A stretch of DNA of 64,000 nt from Vreelandella aquamarina (GTDB taxonomy: Bacteria > Pseudomonadota > Gammaproteobacteria > Pseudomonadales > Halomonadaceae), in NCBI RefSeq assembly GCF_020075495.1, contig NZ_JABYQT010000001.1:248001-312000 (forward strand), given 5' to 3'. The position numbers were made by a program, and so were the translations under genes. This document shows positions 8,641 through 19,667 of this stretch, in pieces (the stretch's first letter is position 1; each line of letters starts with the position of its first letter). The notes below the pieces were generated by a model. That model saw only the letters and a program-made list of their open reading frames with translations. It searched no databases and had not been told where the DNA came from.

Positions 8641-9555
8641 ATGTCGAAAACACACTACCCACACTCCTTTGCCCACCCACGCTACTGGGGCACCTGGCTT
8701 GCCATTGCCGCGATGTACGTGGCCGCCTGGCTCCCCTGGCGCGTCAAGCTCTGGGTGGGCAAGGCCATCGGGCTGCTGGCCTGGCGGTTTGCCAAGCGGC
8801 GACGGCATATTACCGCCGCCAACCTGGCGCTCTGCTTTCCCGAGAAAGGGGCCGATGAGCAGCGCAGACTGGTCAGGGAAACCTTTATCGCCAACGGCAT
8901 CGGCCTGGTGGAAACGGCCACGGGCTGGTGCCGCGATGCAGAAGCGCTGCGCCATCGCGTGGCCTACAATGGCCAGGAGCACCTGGCGCAGGCCAAGGCA
9001 CAGGGCAAGGGCGTGCTGGTAGTGGGCATTCACTTTTCGACTCTGGATCTCGGCGGCGCGCTGCATTCGCTGTTCTTTCCAGCGGATGTCGTCTATCGCC
9101 CGCACAACAACCCGCTGTTCGAGCGCTTCATGACACGGGCGCGCTCGCGCATTTTTGGCCAGGCGATCGACCGGCATGACTTGCGCGGCGTGGTTCGCCG
9201 TATAAAAGCCGGGCATATTGTCTGGTACTCGCCGGATCAGGATTTTGGCCGCGATGTCAGCGTCTTTGCGCCGCTTTTCGGCCAGCAGGCGGCCACCATC
9301 CGGCTGACGTCCAAGATCGCCCGAATGACCGGGGCGCCGGTGGTGCCGCTGATGTTTCACCGTAACCCGGATAACCGTACCTACACCATCGAGTGTCTGC
9401 CGGCGTTCGAGAACTTCCCAAGCAGCGATGAAGTGGCGGACGCCACGCGGGTGAATCAGTTCATCGAACGGGCGATTCGCAAGCATCCCGAGCAATATCT
9501 CTGGCTGCACCGGCGCTTCAAGACTCGGCCAGAAGGCGAGGAAGGGGTCTACTAG
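8641..9555 (+). CDS. Lipid A biosynthesis acyltransferase, LpxL/HtrB family
   Basis: Inner-membrane enzyme adding a secondary acyl chain to Kdo2-lipid IVA. The 304-residue protein has an N-terminal hydrophobic segment (about 15-32), the HxxxxD catalytic motif in GIHFSTLDLGG (near residue 131), VVYRPHNNPLFE, and the C-terminal YLWLHRRFKTRP typical of the family. LpxL and LpxM cannot be separated by eye, though NIGLVETATGW-type sequence favours LpxL. It starts 9 bases after alr, so co-transcription with alr is likely. A strong terminator follows. Confidence 0.9.
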   Translation: MSKTHYPHSFAHPRYWGTWLAIAAMYVAAWLPWRVKLWVGKAIGLLAWRFAKRRRHITAANLALCFPEKGADEQRRLVRETFIANGIGLVETATGWCRDAEALRHRVAYNGQEHLAQAKAQGKGVLVVGIHFSTLDLGGALHSLFFPADVVYRPHNNPLFERFMTRARSRIFGQAIDRHDLRGVVRRIKAGHIVWYSPDQDFGRDVSVFAPLFGQQAATIRLTSKIARMTGAPVVPLMFHRNPDNRTYTIECLPAFENFPSSDEVADATRVNQFIERAIRKHPEQYLWLHRRFKTRPEGEEGVY

Positions 9556-9561
9556 GAACCA

Positions 9562-9586
9562 AAAAGCCGACTTGCGTCGGCTTTTT
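9562..9586 (+). terminator. Intrinsic terminator after the lpxL-type gene
   Basis: Stem AAAAGCCGAC / GTCGGCTTTT with loop TTGC, followed by a T-run. The A-run on the other side lets it also serve speD, which ends at 9607 on the minus strand. Confidence 0.9.
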
Positions 9587-9606
9587 TACGTCTACTTGCC
9601 TGGTGC

Positions 9607-10401
9607 TCAGTCCAGATTGCGTGAGTAGAAGATTTCCAGCATCTCCTTGCGCAGGCGGCTTTCGATATCGCGCGCCTCTTCGAAGGTGATGTCGCGACGC
9701 GAGGTGCCGAACAGGTAGTTGTCGAGCTCGAAGTCCTTGAGCAGCATCTTGGTATGGAACATGTTGTCCTGATACACGTTCACATCCATCATCTGGTACG
9801 CCTGCTTGGTATCTTCGGCCAGATAGTCCTGGATCGAGGCGATCTTGTGGTCGATGAACAGTTTCTTGCCGTCCACATCCCGGGTAAAGCCGCGCACCCG
9901 GTAATCCATGGTGACGATATCGGAATCGAAGCTGTGGATCAGGTAGTTCAGCGCCTTCAGCGGGCTGATATGACCACAGGTGGAAACGTCGATATCCAGG
10001 CGGAAGGTGCTGATGCCGTTATCCGGGTGCGATTCCGGATAGCTGTGTACCGTGACATGGCTTTTATCCAGGTGGGCAACCACGGTTTCCGGCAGCGGGC
10101 CGGGACCGGGCACCGTCTTTTCTGGATCCGCCTCATCAAGCTCATGCTCGGCGATGAGAATGGTGACACTCGCCCCATGGGGTTCGTAATCTTGACGGGC
10201 AATATTCAGCACGTGTGCACCAATGATATTGGTGACATCCTTGAGGATCTGCGTAAGACGCTCGGCATTGTAAAGCTCATCGATATAATCGATATAAGCG
10301 GCACGCTGCTCTTCGGTCTTGGCGTAGCAGATGTCGTAAATATTGAAGCTCAAGGAGCTGGTCAGGTTATTGAACCCGTGGAGTCGGAGATTATCTGTCA
10401 A
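9607..10401 (-). CDS. speD: S-adenosylmethionine decarboxylase proenzyme SpeD
   Basis: Makes decarboxylated SAM, the aminopropyl donor for spermidine. The 264-residue protein is of the longer E. coli type. The self-cleavage site is in [16 protein letters not shown]; cleavage before the Ser makes the pyruvoyl cofactor. [29 protein letters not shown] carries the conserved Cys. It is monocistronic here: the nearest minus-strand gene, the OsmC-family gene, ends 271 bases upstream. The intervening gap contains a plus-strand terminator that no gene explains. Confidence 0.96.
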   Translation of the reverse strand: MTDNLRLHGFNNLTSSLSFNIYDICYAKTEEQRAAYIDYIDELYNAERLTQILKDVTNIIGAHVLNIARQDYEPHGASVTILIAEHELDEADPEKTVPGPGPLPETVVAHLDKSHVTVHSYPESHPDNGISTFRLDIDVSTCGHISPLKALNYLIHSFDSDIVTMDYRVRGFTRDVDGKKLFIDHKIASIQDYLAEDTKQAYQMMDVNVYQDNMFHTKMLLKDFELDNYLFGTSRRDITFEEARDIESRLRKEMLEIFYSRNLD

Positions 10402-10528
10402 GTCCGAGCCTCCCTATGGCAGATGAGGATACCCCGACGAGCCAGCGTCGGAACCGATGAACCAACCTGGTGCCATGCGCACGGCGCGCTTGTCATAAGC
10501 GTCGGCAGGGCAGCAGGGGGCGTATTAT

Positions 10529-10572
10529 GCCCGGCCAGGGCACGCTGTGCATCCGGCCAGGGCTTTTTTTTT
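10529..10572 (+). terminator. Orphan plus-strand terminator upstream of speD
   Basis: Stem GCCCGGCC (10529-10536) pairs with GGCC-A-GGGC (10555-10563, bulged A), and nine T residues follow (10564-10572). The loop holds a smaller GCAC/GTGC hairpin. No plus-strand gene lies upstream, since the lpxL-type gene has its own terminator at 9562. It could end a small RNA or antisense transcript. The element contains an 11-base direct repeat, CCGGCCAGGGC, at 10531 and 10553. Confidence 0.55.
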
Positions 10573-10672
10573 GCAGGCAGGATGCTGGCAGGCAGGGCCT
10601 TTGCAAAATCAGCCTGTGTAAAAGAAGGCAGGTAACGTCGCCAAGAGCAGCGCCAGTCGCGCCCTGGCGACA

Positions 10673-11092
10673 TCAAGCTTCGACGATCTCGAAGGAGTGG
10701 GTGATGTCGACGCCGCCGTTTACCAGCATGATGGAGGCGCTGCAGTATTTCTCGGCAGACAGCTCCACGGCGCGCGCGACCTGCTTCTCCTTGAGGGCAC
10801 GGCCGGTGACCACGAAATGCACGTGGATTTTGGTAAACACCGCCGGCACTTCATCGGCGCGTTCGGCATCGAGTTCCGCGACGCAGTCGGTCACATCGGC
10901 ACGCGCTTTATCAAGAATGTTGAGGATGTCGAACGCGGTGCAGCTGCCCATGCCCATCAGAAGCATCTCCATGGGCCGCGGCCCGGTATTGCGGCCACCG
11001 TGGTCGGGCGGGCCGTCGATCACGACGCTGTGTCCGCTACCCGACTCGGCGACAAACTGACGACCGTCCGTCCATTTTACCCTTGCTTTCAC
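10673..11092 (-). CDS. OsmC/Ohr family protein, YhfA-like
   Basis: Small protein of 139 residues in the OsmC fold. Both conserved cysteines are present: GMGSCTAFD near residue 50 and EKYCSASIML near 115. The N-terminal GPPDHGGRNTGPRPMEMLLMGMGSC is typical of the YhfA-type branch rather than Ohr. Family members are thiol-dependent peroxidases acting on organic hydroperoxides, but the YhfA branch has no well-defined substrate. It stands alone between speD and murU. After the stop (minus strand) comes a 7-bp hairpin without a U-run. Confidence 0.88.
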   Translation of the reverse strand: MKARVKWTDGRQFVAESGSGHSVVIDGPPDHGGRNTGPRPMEMLLMGMGSCTAFDILNILDKARADVTDCVAELDAERADEVPAVFTKIHVHFVVTGRALKEKQVARAVELSAEKYCSASIMLVNGGVDITHSFEIVEA

Positions 11093-11162
11093 GTGGCTCT
11101 CCTTATCTAGGCAACGACAGGTAAGTCGCGCAGCATAACATTTCCTGACCAGTACGCACTGT

Positions 11163-12850
<1,688 letters not shown>

Positions 12851-12859
12851 GCAAGCTCC

Positions 12860-12891
12860 TTGCTGGTCGGGCATCATGCGCGCTGTATAAT
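12860..12891 (+). promoter_or_regulatory. Putative lptD promoter
   Basis: A perfect -10, TATAAT, lies at 12886-12891, 29 bases before the lptD start. The nearest -35-like hexamer is TTGCTG (12860-12865), 20 bases away, which is longer than ideal. It lies in the 70-base divergent amgK-lptD gap. Confidence 0.45.
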
Positions 12892-12920
12892 ACCTATTCT
12901 GGATGCCAAGGATAACGAAC

Positions 12921-15368
12921 ATGGGCAAGCGATTTTCGCGCACTTTACCGGTTGCGCATACGCTGATGGGCAGTCTGCTCGCTGGCGCCTCGTTTTCAGC
13001 GGTGGCGCAAGGTGAGGCGCTGCCCGCTGAAGCGCTGGACTGGCAGCCCTGGGGCCAAGGCGAAGCCGCCCAGCAGCTATGCCGTGGGCGATATGTCATG
13101 CCCGAGTACCGGCTGGCTGCCGAGCAGAATCCGGAAACGCTGTCGATCGAGACCGAGGAAGCTGATTACGCCACCGATGGCGAGGCGCTTTTGCGCGGCG
13201 ACGTGGTGCTTCGGCGCGCCAATTCAGAGCTTGAGGCAGAGCGCATCTTTCTCCCCGCCGAACGCCAGCAGGTAGACGCCGAGGGAAACCTGGCGCTGCG
13301 CGACGGCCAGGCGCTGGTAAGAGGGGACAGCGCGACGCTGATGTTCAACGAAGACAGGGCGACGGTAAACAACAGCCACTACGTGCTGTACGACCAGCAC
13401 CTGCGTGGCCAGGCAAGCCAGCTCGAGCAGCTCGACGAGAACCAGTATCGGCTGCGCGACGCCACTTTCACCACCTGTGACCCCGGTGCCAATACCTGGC
13501 AACTGGCCAGCAGCGACATTCGGCTCAATCAGGCCCAGGGATTCGGTACGGCGCGCAATGCACGTCTGCTGGTCAAGGATGTTCCGATTTTCTACTGGCC
13601 GTGGCTGCGCTTTCCGATCGATGACAAGCGCCATACCGGCCTGCTGTGGCCGGCGATCGGCTTCTCGACCGACGGCATCGATTACGCCCAGCCGTTTTAC
13701 TGGAACATTGCGCCCAATCACGATGCCACGATCACCCCGCGCTGGATGACGGACCGCGGCCTGCTGCTCAACGGCGAGTACCGCTACCTGCTGGACGACA
13801 GCGCGGGTACCGTGGAAGGCGGCTATCTGAGCCGCGATGACGGCAACTCCAGTAACGACAACCGCTTTGCCGGCGAGGAGCGCTGGTATATCGATGCCCA
13901 GCATGCCGGCCGAGTCAACAGCCGCAGCAACTACCGCCTGCGTTACGGCGCCGCCAGCGACGGCCGCTACTTCGATGATTTCGGTGGCGAGTTTGGCGAC
14001 AGCGACCGCGCCAGCATGGAGCGCCTGGCCCAGGTGGATTACCGGGGCGAGCGCTGGCAGCTCGATGCCCGCGCCCAGGGGTTCCAGCGCCTTGAGGACC
14101 CGCTCAGCGATACCGACAAGCCGTTTTACCGCTTGCCGAGCTTGACGGCCAACTCCAACTGGCAACTGGGCGGTGGGCTCTACAGCGAATGGCGCTCCAA
14201 CGCGACCTACTTCTGGCGTGATGTGGATGAGCGCCGGGTGCCCGAGCGCGAAGCGGCCACCGGTACCCGCTTGCACCTGACGCCCGCGCTTGGCTGGCGT
14301 GGCGAGGAGTCCTGGGGCTATATCGAGCCGCGCACCGAACTCTGGTATACCGCTTATCAGCTTGACTATGGCGCACGGGAGACCGAGCGAGGCACTTCCC
14401 CCACGCGCAGCGTGGCGGTAACGTCCGTAGATAGTGGCCTGGTATTCGAGCGTGAACTTGAGCTTGGCAACCGCGACTATCGCCAGACGCTGGAGCCGCG
14501 CCTCAACTACGCCTACGTGCCGCGCACCGACCAGACCCAGTTGCCGGATTTTGACAGTCGCGAGCGCGCCTTCTCCTGGGATCAGCTGTGGTCGCCGCAC
14601 CGCTTTTCCGGCGCTGATCGGGTAGGGGATCTCAACCGCGTGTCGCTGGGGGTGCAGTCGCGCCTGGTCGAAGACGCCAGTGGCCAGGAGCGCTTGACCT
14701 TCGGTGTCGGTCAGAGCGTCTACTTCGCCGATCGGCGTATCGATAGCGAGGGCGACCCGGACACGCTGCCTGCAAGGCCTGAAGTTGACCCTGACGTCAA
14801 TCCGCAGCGCTACTATCAGGCCACGCGCGATCGCTCGCCGCTGGTCACCCGGCTGGACTGGCAGATCAATGATCGCTGGAGTACCGGCTACGAGTGGCTT
14901 TACGATGACCACCGCGAGCAGACCGAGCGTTCGAGCGTCGATCTGCGCTATCGCCACCCCGAAGGTCATGTAGTGAACCTTGGCTATCGGTGGGAGATCG
15001 AAGGCTTCGATCCTGACGTGGTGCCCGGGGATGACAGCTTTCGCAATTACAGCCGCGAAGAGTGGGATCTGTCGTTTGCCTGGAAAGCGAGCCCCAGGAT
15101 TGATTTGATTGGCCGTTATCTGCACGATCAGACCAACGACCGCGCGCTTGAGCAACTGGCCGGATTGCAGTGGAACGACTGCTGCTACGGCGTGCAACTT
15201 GTCTGGCGCGAATGGGTCGATGATAACGACACGGCGCGCATCGAGGATGACTTCAACGACCGCGGGCTGTTCTTGCGTTTTGTATTCCGTGGCTTAGGCG
15301 GCATTGGCCAAGAGGCCGACAGCTATTTTGAACGCACCATTCCAGGTTATCGTCCTACTCCCCTGTAG
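12921..15368 (+). CDS. lptD: LPS-assembly outer-membrane protein LptD
   Basis: Large beta-barrel protein that, with the lipoprotein LptE, inserts lipopolysaccharide into the outer leaflet of the outer membrane. Starting at ATG 12921, with AAGGA eight bases upstream, it has 815 residues and a signal peptide ending near SAVAQ. An ATG 18 bases earlier is possible. An OstA-type periplasmic domain (about 60-200) precedes the barrel. Cysteines at 54, 186 and the 754-755 CC pair match the disulfide pattern needed for LptD maturation. It heads an operon with surA, which encodes its periplasmic chaperone. Confidence 0.96.
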   Translation: MGKRFSRTLPVAHTLMGSLLAGASFSAVAQGEALPAEALDWQPWGQGEAAQQLCRGRYVMPEYRLAAEQNPETLSIETEEADYATDGEALLRGDVVLRRANSELEAERIFLPAERQQVDAEGNLALRDGQALVRGDSATLMFNEDRATVNNSHYVLYDQHLRGQASQLEQLDENQYRLRDATFTTCDPGANTWQLASSDIRLNQAQGFGTARNARLLVKDVPIFYWPWLRFPIDDKRHTGLLWPAIGFSTDGIDYAQPFYWNIAPNHDATITPRWMTDRGLLLNGEYRYLLDDSAGTVEGGYLSRDDGNSSNDNRFAGEERWYIDAQHAGRVNSRSNYRLRYGAASDGRYFDDFGGEFGDSDRASMERLAQVDYRGERWQLDARAQGFQRLEDPLSDTDKPFYRLPSLTANSNWQLGGGLYSEWRSNATYFWRDVDERRVPEREAATGTRLHLTPALGWRGEESWGYIEPRTELWYTAYQLDYGARETERGTSPTRSVAVTSVDSGLVFERELELGNRDYRQTLEPRLNYAYVPRTDQTQLPDFDSRERAFSWDQLWSPHRFSGADRVGDLNRVSLGVQSRLVEDASGQERLTFGVGQSVYFADRRIDSEGDPDTLPARPEVDPDVNPQRYYQATRDRSPLVTRLDWQINDRWSTGYEWLYDDHREQTERSSVDLRYRHPEGHVVNLGYRWEIEGFDPDVVPGDDSFRNYSREEWDLSFAWKASPRIDLIGRYLHDQTNDRALEQLAGLQWNDCCYGVQLVWREWVDDNDTARIEDDFNDRGLFLRFVFRGLGGIGQEADSYFERTIPGYRPTPL

Positions 15369-15401
15369 ACGGTGTCGAATGGCGACTGAAAGAGACCTTT
15401 T

Positions 15402-16427
15402 ATGAAGACCAGAAATACGCTGCTAGCCCAGGCGCGCAAAGTATCGGCCACGGGCGTCATGGCGCTGTGCATTGGCGCCGGTGCTTTGGCAATCCCGCTG
15501 GTATCCCCGGCTCAGGACTATACCTCCACCCAGCGCCAGCCCATCGATAGCGTGGTGGCCGTGGTCAATGAGGGCGTCATCATGCGCAGCGAACTCAATG
15601 ATCGCATCGCGCAGATCGAGCAGCAGGCTCAGGCCCAGGGCGGTTCATTGCCGCCGCGCTCGGCACTCGAAGCCCAGGTGCTCGAGCGTATGGTAATGGA
15701 TGAAATCCAGCTGCAGCTGGCGCGCCGTGCCAACCTGAGCATCGATGATACCGAGCTCAACCGTCAGCTGCGCAGCATTGCCGAATCCAACAACATGAAC
15801 CTCGAGCAGTTTGCCGACGCGGTGGAAGCCGACGGCATGACGCTGGCCGACGTGCGTGAGGAAATTCGCCGCGAAATGCTCATGCGTCAGGTGCAGCAGC
15901 GCCAGGTCGGTCAGCGCGTATCGGTCAGCGATCGTGATGTTCAGCGCGTGCTGGATCAGCAGATGAGCCAGAGCAGCGACCAGTCGTTTGTGGAAGAGAC
16001 TCGTGCCCGCCATATTCTGGTCGAGCTCAACCCCACGCGTAACGAAGAGCAGGCCCGGGCGCGTGCCCAGCAAGTGCGCCAGCGTCTGCAGCAGGGTGAG
16101 GATTTCGCCTCGCTGGCGCGTGAGTTCAGCGACGATCGCGGCAGCGCCCTCAACGGCGGCGAGCTTGGCTGGGTTCGTCCCGGTCAGACCGTGCCGGCAT
16201 TCGAAGACGCCATGCAGTCGTTGAGCGAGGGCCAGGTATCCGAGCCGGTGCGTTCGCAGTTTGGCTATCACGTGATCGAAGTGGAAGAGCGTCGCCGCCA
16301 GAACGTGACCGACGAGAGTCGTCGCGAACAGGTTCGCCAGGCGATCTTCCAGCGCCGCGCCAATGAAGAGCTGCAGACCTGGCAGCAGGAAATACGCGCG
16401 GAAGCCTTTGTGGATATCCGCCTCTAA
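15402..16427 (+). CDS. surA: Periplasmic chaperone SurA, single parvulin domain
   Basis: Chaperone for outer-membrane proteins such as LptD. A signal peptide is followed by the SurA N-terminal domain (about 45-180, containing SVVAVVNEGVIMRSELNDRI), one parvulin PPIase domain (about 202-300, RHILVEL...GELGWVRPGQTVPAFEDAM...GYHVIEVEERR), and a C-terminal strand-helix segment. Length is 341 residues, against about 430 in E. coli or Pseudomonas, which have two parvulin domains. The retained domain resembles the second, active one. No frameshift is visible, so this is a genuine shorter form. Ends with a 1-base overlap into pdxA. Confidence 0.94.
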   Translation: MKTRNTLLAQARKVSATGVMALCIGAGALAIPLVSPAQDYTSTQRQPIDSVVAVVNEGVIMRSELNDRIAQIEQQAQAQGGSLPPRSALEAQVLERMVMDEIQLQLARRANLSIDDTELNRQLRSIAESNNMNLEQFADAVEADGMTLADVREEIRREMLMRQVQQRQVGQRVSVSDRDVQRVLDQQMSQSSDQSFVEETRARHILVELNPTRNEEQARARAQQVRQRLQQGEDFASLAREFSDDRGSALNGGELGWVRPGQTVPAFEDAMQSLSEGQVSEPVRSQFGYHVIEVEERRRQNVTDESRREQVRQAIFQRRANEELQTWQQEIRAEAFVDIRL

Positions 16428-17479
16428 TGAGTGCAAGCGCTGGCCTGCCGCTGCTGATTACCACCGGCGAACCGGCAGGCGTGGGGCCTGAACTTGTGCT
16501 GATGCTCGCCGCTCAGGGCAGGCTGCCCGAGCAGACGGTGGCGATTGGCGATTTGACCATGCTGCGCGAGCGGGCCGCTGCGCTTGGGCTCGATGTGACG
16601 CTGGTCCAGGCGAGTCCCGGCCAGCCGGTCATGGCCACTGCTGGCGCATTGCCGGTATGGCCGGTGGCGCTGCGCGCGCCTGTCACGCCCGGCGTGCTCG
16701 ACCCGGCCAATGCAAGCTACGTGCTGGCAACCCTCGAACTTGCCGTCAGCGCTTGTCAGGCCGGAGAGGCGGCGGCCATGGTCACGGCTCCGCTGCACAA
16801 GGGGGTGATCATCGAGGGCGGCTACTCGGGGTTCACCGGCCATACCGAGTGGCTGCGCGATGCCTGCGAGGTGGATGACGTGGTCATGATGCTGGCCACC
16901 GATGCCGCTCTGCATGCCAGCGCCCCAGGCTGGCAGGGCAGCGCTGACCTGCGTGTGGCGCTGGTCACCACTCACCTGCCGCTGCGGGAGGTGGCGGATG
17001 CCATCACGTTTGAGCGAGTAACCCATATCAGCCGCCTGCTGGCTGCCGACCTGACCCGCCAGTTTGGCATTGCCGCGCCGCGGATTGCGGTATGTGGCTT
17101 GAATCCTCATGCCGGTGAAGAAGGGCATCTGGGCCGCGAAGAGCTGGATATCATCACTCCCGCCCTCGATGCCCTGCGCGCCGAAGGCATGGACATCCAA
17201 GGGCCGCTGCCCGCCGATACGCTGTTTACTCCGCGCCATCTGGCGGGTGTGGATGCGGTGCTGGCGATGTATCATGACCAGGGGCTTGCGGTACTCAAGT
17301 ACGCAGGCTTTGGCCAGGCCGCCAATATCACCCTGGGCCTGCCGCTGGTGCGCACCTCGGTGGATCATGGCACCGCCCTTGATCTGGCGGGCAAGGGCGT
17401 TGCCGACCCTGGCAGCCTCGGTGTTGCGCTGGCGCTGGCCCGTCGGCTCGCCAACCAGCGTTCCAATGCTGCCTGCTAG
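16427..17479 (+). CDS. pdxA: 4-hydroxythreonine-4-phosphate dehydrogenase PdxA
   Basis: NAD-dependent, metal-requiring enzyme of the DXP-dependent pyridoxal phosphate pathway. Length 350 residues. Motifs: N-terminal TTGEPAGVGPEL, TAPLHKG, GFTGHTEWL, CGLNPHAGEEGHLGREE, and AMYHDQGLAVLKY, all typical of PdxA. His residues in these blocks bind the metal. The start overlaps surA by one base, and rsmA begins 61 bases downstream. The surA-pdxA-rsmA-apaG-apaH order is widely conserved. Confidence 0.96.
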   Translation: MSASAGLPLLITTGEPAGVGPELVLMLAAQGRLPEQTVAIGDLTMLRERAAALGLDVTLVQASPGQPVMATAGALPVWPVALRAPVTPGVLDPANASYVLATLELAVSACQAGEAAAMVTAPLHKGVIIEGGYSGFTGHTEWLRDACEVDDVVMMLATDAALHASAPGWQGSADLRVALVTTHLPLREVADAITFERVTHISRLLAADLTRQFGIAAPRIAVCGLNPHAGEEGHLGREELDIITPALDALRAEGMDIQGPLPADTLFTPRHLAGVDAVLAMYHDQGLAVLKYAGFGQAANITLGLPLVRTSVDHGTALDLAGKGVADPGSLGVALALARRLANQRSNAAC

Positions 17480-17540
17480 CCCCATGGGCTACTCGCCTTA
17501 TACGCTTCACGTACTGAAAACCTCCAAGGAACCCTGTTAG

Positions 17541-18371
17541 ATGTCTCAAGTGCCCCAGCAGCACCGCGCTCGCAAACGCTTCGGTCAAAACTTTCTCCGT
17601 GACCTGGGGATCATCTCGCGTATCGTGCGCGCCATCGGGCCGCGAGAAGGTGACCGTCTTGTTGAAATCGGTCCGGGGCAGGGGGCACTGACAGGACCGC
17701 TGCTGGAGGCCGCCGGGGCGCTGGAGGTCGTCGAGCTGGACCGGGACTTGATCCCGGGCCTTCGGGTACAGTTCTTCAACTACCCGGATTTCGTGATCCA
17801 TGAGGGCGATGCGCTCAAGTTCGATTTTGCCTCCCTCAAGGGCCAAGGCCCGGCGCTGCGCGTGGTAGGTAACCTGCCCTACAACATCTCGACACCCTTG
17901 ATCGTGCACCTGCTGACCGCGGGCAACGCCATTGCCGATATGCACTTCATGCTGCAAAAGGAAGTGGTCGAGCGGCTGGCGGCCAAGCCCGGTGGTACCG
18001 ACTGGGGAAGGCTCTCGGTGATGGCCCAGTACTACTGCCAGGTGGATCAACTGTTCATCGTGCCGCCCGAGGCGTTCGTGCCGCGTCCCAAGGTCGACTC
18101 CGCCATCGTGCGCCTGACGCCCCACGCCACGCTGCCGCATACCGCCGACGACCCGGCACTGCTGTTCGAACTGGTCAAGCTGGCCTTTGGTCAGCGGCGC
18201 AAGACGCTGCGTAACAATCTCAAGGGCCGCGTAACCCCCGAGACCCTGGAAGCGCTGGGGATCGACCCGGCCCGCCGCCCCCAGACGCTGACGGTGGCCG
18301 AGTACGTGGCCATCGCCAATCAGGTCGCGGCGGACGACGCGGTAAATGCGGCAGGGAGTGACAACGGGTGA
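17541..18371 (+). CDS. rsmA: 16S rRNA dimethyladenosine transferase RsmA (KsgA)
   Basis: Dimethylates A1518 and A1519 in helix 45 of 16S rRNA, a late check on 30S assembly. The 276-residue protein carries KRFGQNFLRD, the SAM-binding EIGPGQGALT, and catalytic NLPYNIST. FMLQKEVVERL and PRPKVDSAIVRL are also typical. GGAAC precedes the ATG. The stop overlaps the GTG start of apaG. Confidence 0.97.
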   Translation: MSQVPQQHRARKRFGQNFLRDLGIISRIVRAIGPREGDRLVEIGPGQGALTGPLLEAAGALEVVELDRDLIPGLRVQFFNYPDFVIHEGDALKFDFASLKGQGPALRVVGNLPYNISTPLIVHLLTAGNAIADMHFMLQKEVVERLAAKPGGTDWGRLSVMAQYYCQVDQLFIVPPEAFVPRPKVDSAIVRLTPHATLPHTADDPALLFELVKLAFGQRRKTLRNNLKGRVTPETLEALGIDPARRPQTLTVAEYVAIANQVAADDAVNAAGSDNG

Positions 18372-18745
18372 GTGGTCTAGCCATCGAGGTCAGTGTTGCG
18401 CCGGAGTACCAAGCGGCGGAGTCGAGCGAGGCGGAGTCGCGCTACGTCTTCAGCTACACCGTCACGGTACACAACCAGAGTCCGCACAGTGTGCAGCTGA
18501 TGGCGCGCTACTGGAAGATTACCCAGGGTAGTGGCGACAGTCAGGAAGTGCGCGGCAAGGGAGTAGTGGGCCAGCAGCCGCTGATTGGCCCCGGCCAACG
18601 TTTTCGCTACACGAGCCGCGCCATTCTGCAGACCCCGGTGGGGGTGATGGAAGGCGCCTATACCCTGCTGAATACCTACAGCCAGCGTGCTTTCGAGGTG
18701 CCGGTAGCGCCGTTTCGGTTGGCGGTGCCGTGCCAGCTGCATTAA
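18368..18745 (+). CDS. apaG: ApaG protein
   Basis: Small protein of 125 residues with a fibronectin type III-like fold, translated from a GTG start overlapping rsmA by 4 bases. Recognised by YVFSYTVTVHNQSPHSVQLMARYW, VRGKGVVGQQPLIGPGQRFRYTS, and the glycine-rich VGVMEGAYTL. Its precise molecular role is not established. Downstream is apaH, its usual partner, after a 103-base gap in which I see no clear site. Confidence 0.94.
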   Translation: MSGLAIEVSVAPEYQAAESSEAESRYVFSYTVTVHNQSPHSVQLMARYWKITQGSGDSQEVRGKGVVGQQPLIGPGQRFRYTSRAILQTPVGVMEGAYTLLNTYSQRAFEVPVAPFRLAVPCQLH

Positions 18746-18848
18746 GCATGCGTGCACCCTTGCCATTACGTATGCCTCGGGGTGGGCGCTACGTGCCATA
18801 GGCTTTATCCTGTCTGGTATTTCCTGTTCCCGATAAAAGGCCCCGCGC

Positions 18849-19667
18849 ATGAGTACCTACGCGATTGGCGATCTGCATGGCTGTTATGCCGAATTCATGG
18901 CGCTGCTCGAAGCGCTGTCGTTCGACCCCGCCCATGACACCCTGTGGCTGGTCGGCGATGTGATCAACCGCGGCCCCGGCTCGCTCGAGTGCCTGCGTCA
19001 GGCCGAGGCACTGGGCGGCGCGGTGCGCTGCGTGCTGGGCAATCACGATTTTTATCTGCTCGTGGTGGCGCGTGGCGGCGGCCGGCAGAAAAGACACGAT
19101 ACGCTGGACGGCATTCTCGCCGCTCCGGACCGCGAGCGACTGCTGGACTGGTTGCAGAGCCAGCCGCTGGCCGTTTGCGAGGGAGCCACGCTGATGACTC
19201 ACGCGGGGCTTTTGCCTCAGTGGAGCATCGCGCAGGCGATGGCCGGTAGCCGGGAGGTAGAGCAGGTGCTGGCCAGCGAGCATTCCGGGCGCTTTCTGAC
19301 CGAGCTTTATGGCAATCAGCCGGATGTCTGGCGTGAAGAGCTTGAGGGCATGGGCCGCCTGCGGTTCATCGTCAATGCCCTGGCGCGGATGCGCTTTATC
19401 GATGCTCATGGACGGCTCGATTTTGCCGCGAAAGAGGGGCTCGACAGCGCGCCTGCAGGGTTTGCTCCCTGGTTCCAGTACCCCCGTCATGACGACCCGC
19501 GGCTGCTGTTTGGCCACTGGGCGGCGCTTGAAGGCCGCACACCCGGCGCACAGGTGCGGGTCGAGGCACTGGATACCGGCTGCGTATGGGGTGGTGCACT
19601 GACCGCGCTCGACCTGGAAACCGGTGAGCGGACGAGCGTGCCCAGTCGACAGCGGGGAGGTTACTGA
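18849..19667 (+). CDS. apaH: Bis(5'-nucleosyl)-tetraphosphatase, symmetrical, ApaH
   Basis: Metallophosphatase that splits Ap4A into two ADP; it also removes Np4 caps from mRNA in E. coli. Length 272 residues. Metal-binding motifs are in order: [28 protein letters not shown], with later THAGLLPQW and FGHWAALEG. Typical for the family. The stop overlaps the cca start by one base. Confidence 0.96.
   Translation: MSTYAIGDLHGCYAEFMALLEALSFDPAHDTLWLVGDVINRGPGSLECLRQAEALGGAVRCVLGNHDFYLLVVARGGGRQKRHDTLDGILAAPDRERLLDWLQSQPLAVCEGATLMTHAGLLPQWSIAQAMAGSREVEQVLASEHSGRFLTELYGNQPDVWREELEGMGRLRFIVNALARMRFIDAHGRLDFAAKEGLDSAPAGFAPWFQYPRHDDPRLLFGHWAALEGRTPGAQVRVEALDTGCVWGGALTALDLETGERTSVPSRQRGGY

Noticed and set aside
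10398..10676. A 92-codon minus-strand frame between the OsmC-family gene and speD
   Set aside because: It crosses an orphan terminator and direct repeats, overlaps both neighbours slightly, and its translation shows no protein-like pattern.
13224..15197. A 657-codon open frame on the minus strand antisense to lptD
   Set aside because: It lies wholly within lptD, whose family motifs, signal peptide and cysteines are clear. It has no family motif and is the usual shadow frame of high-GC coding DNA.
17109..17540. A 143-codon plus-strand frame reaching from pdxA to rsmA
   Set aside because: Most of it is pdxA in another frame. The remaining 61 bases before rsmA are just a gap.
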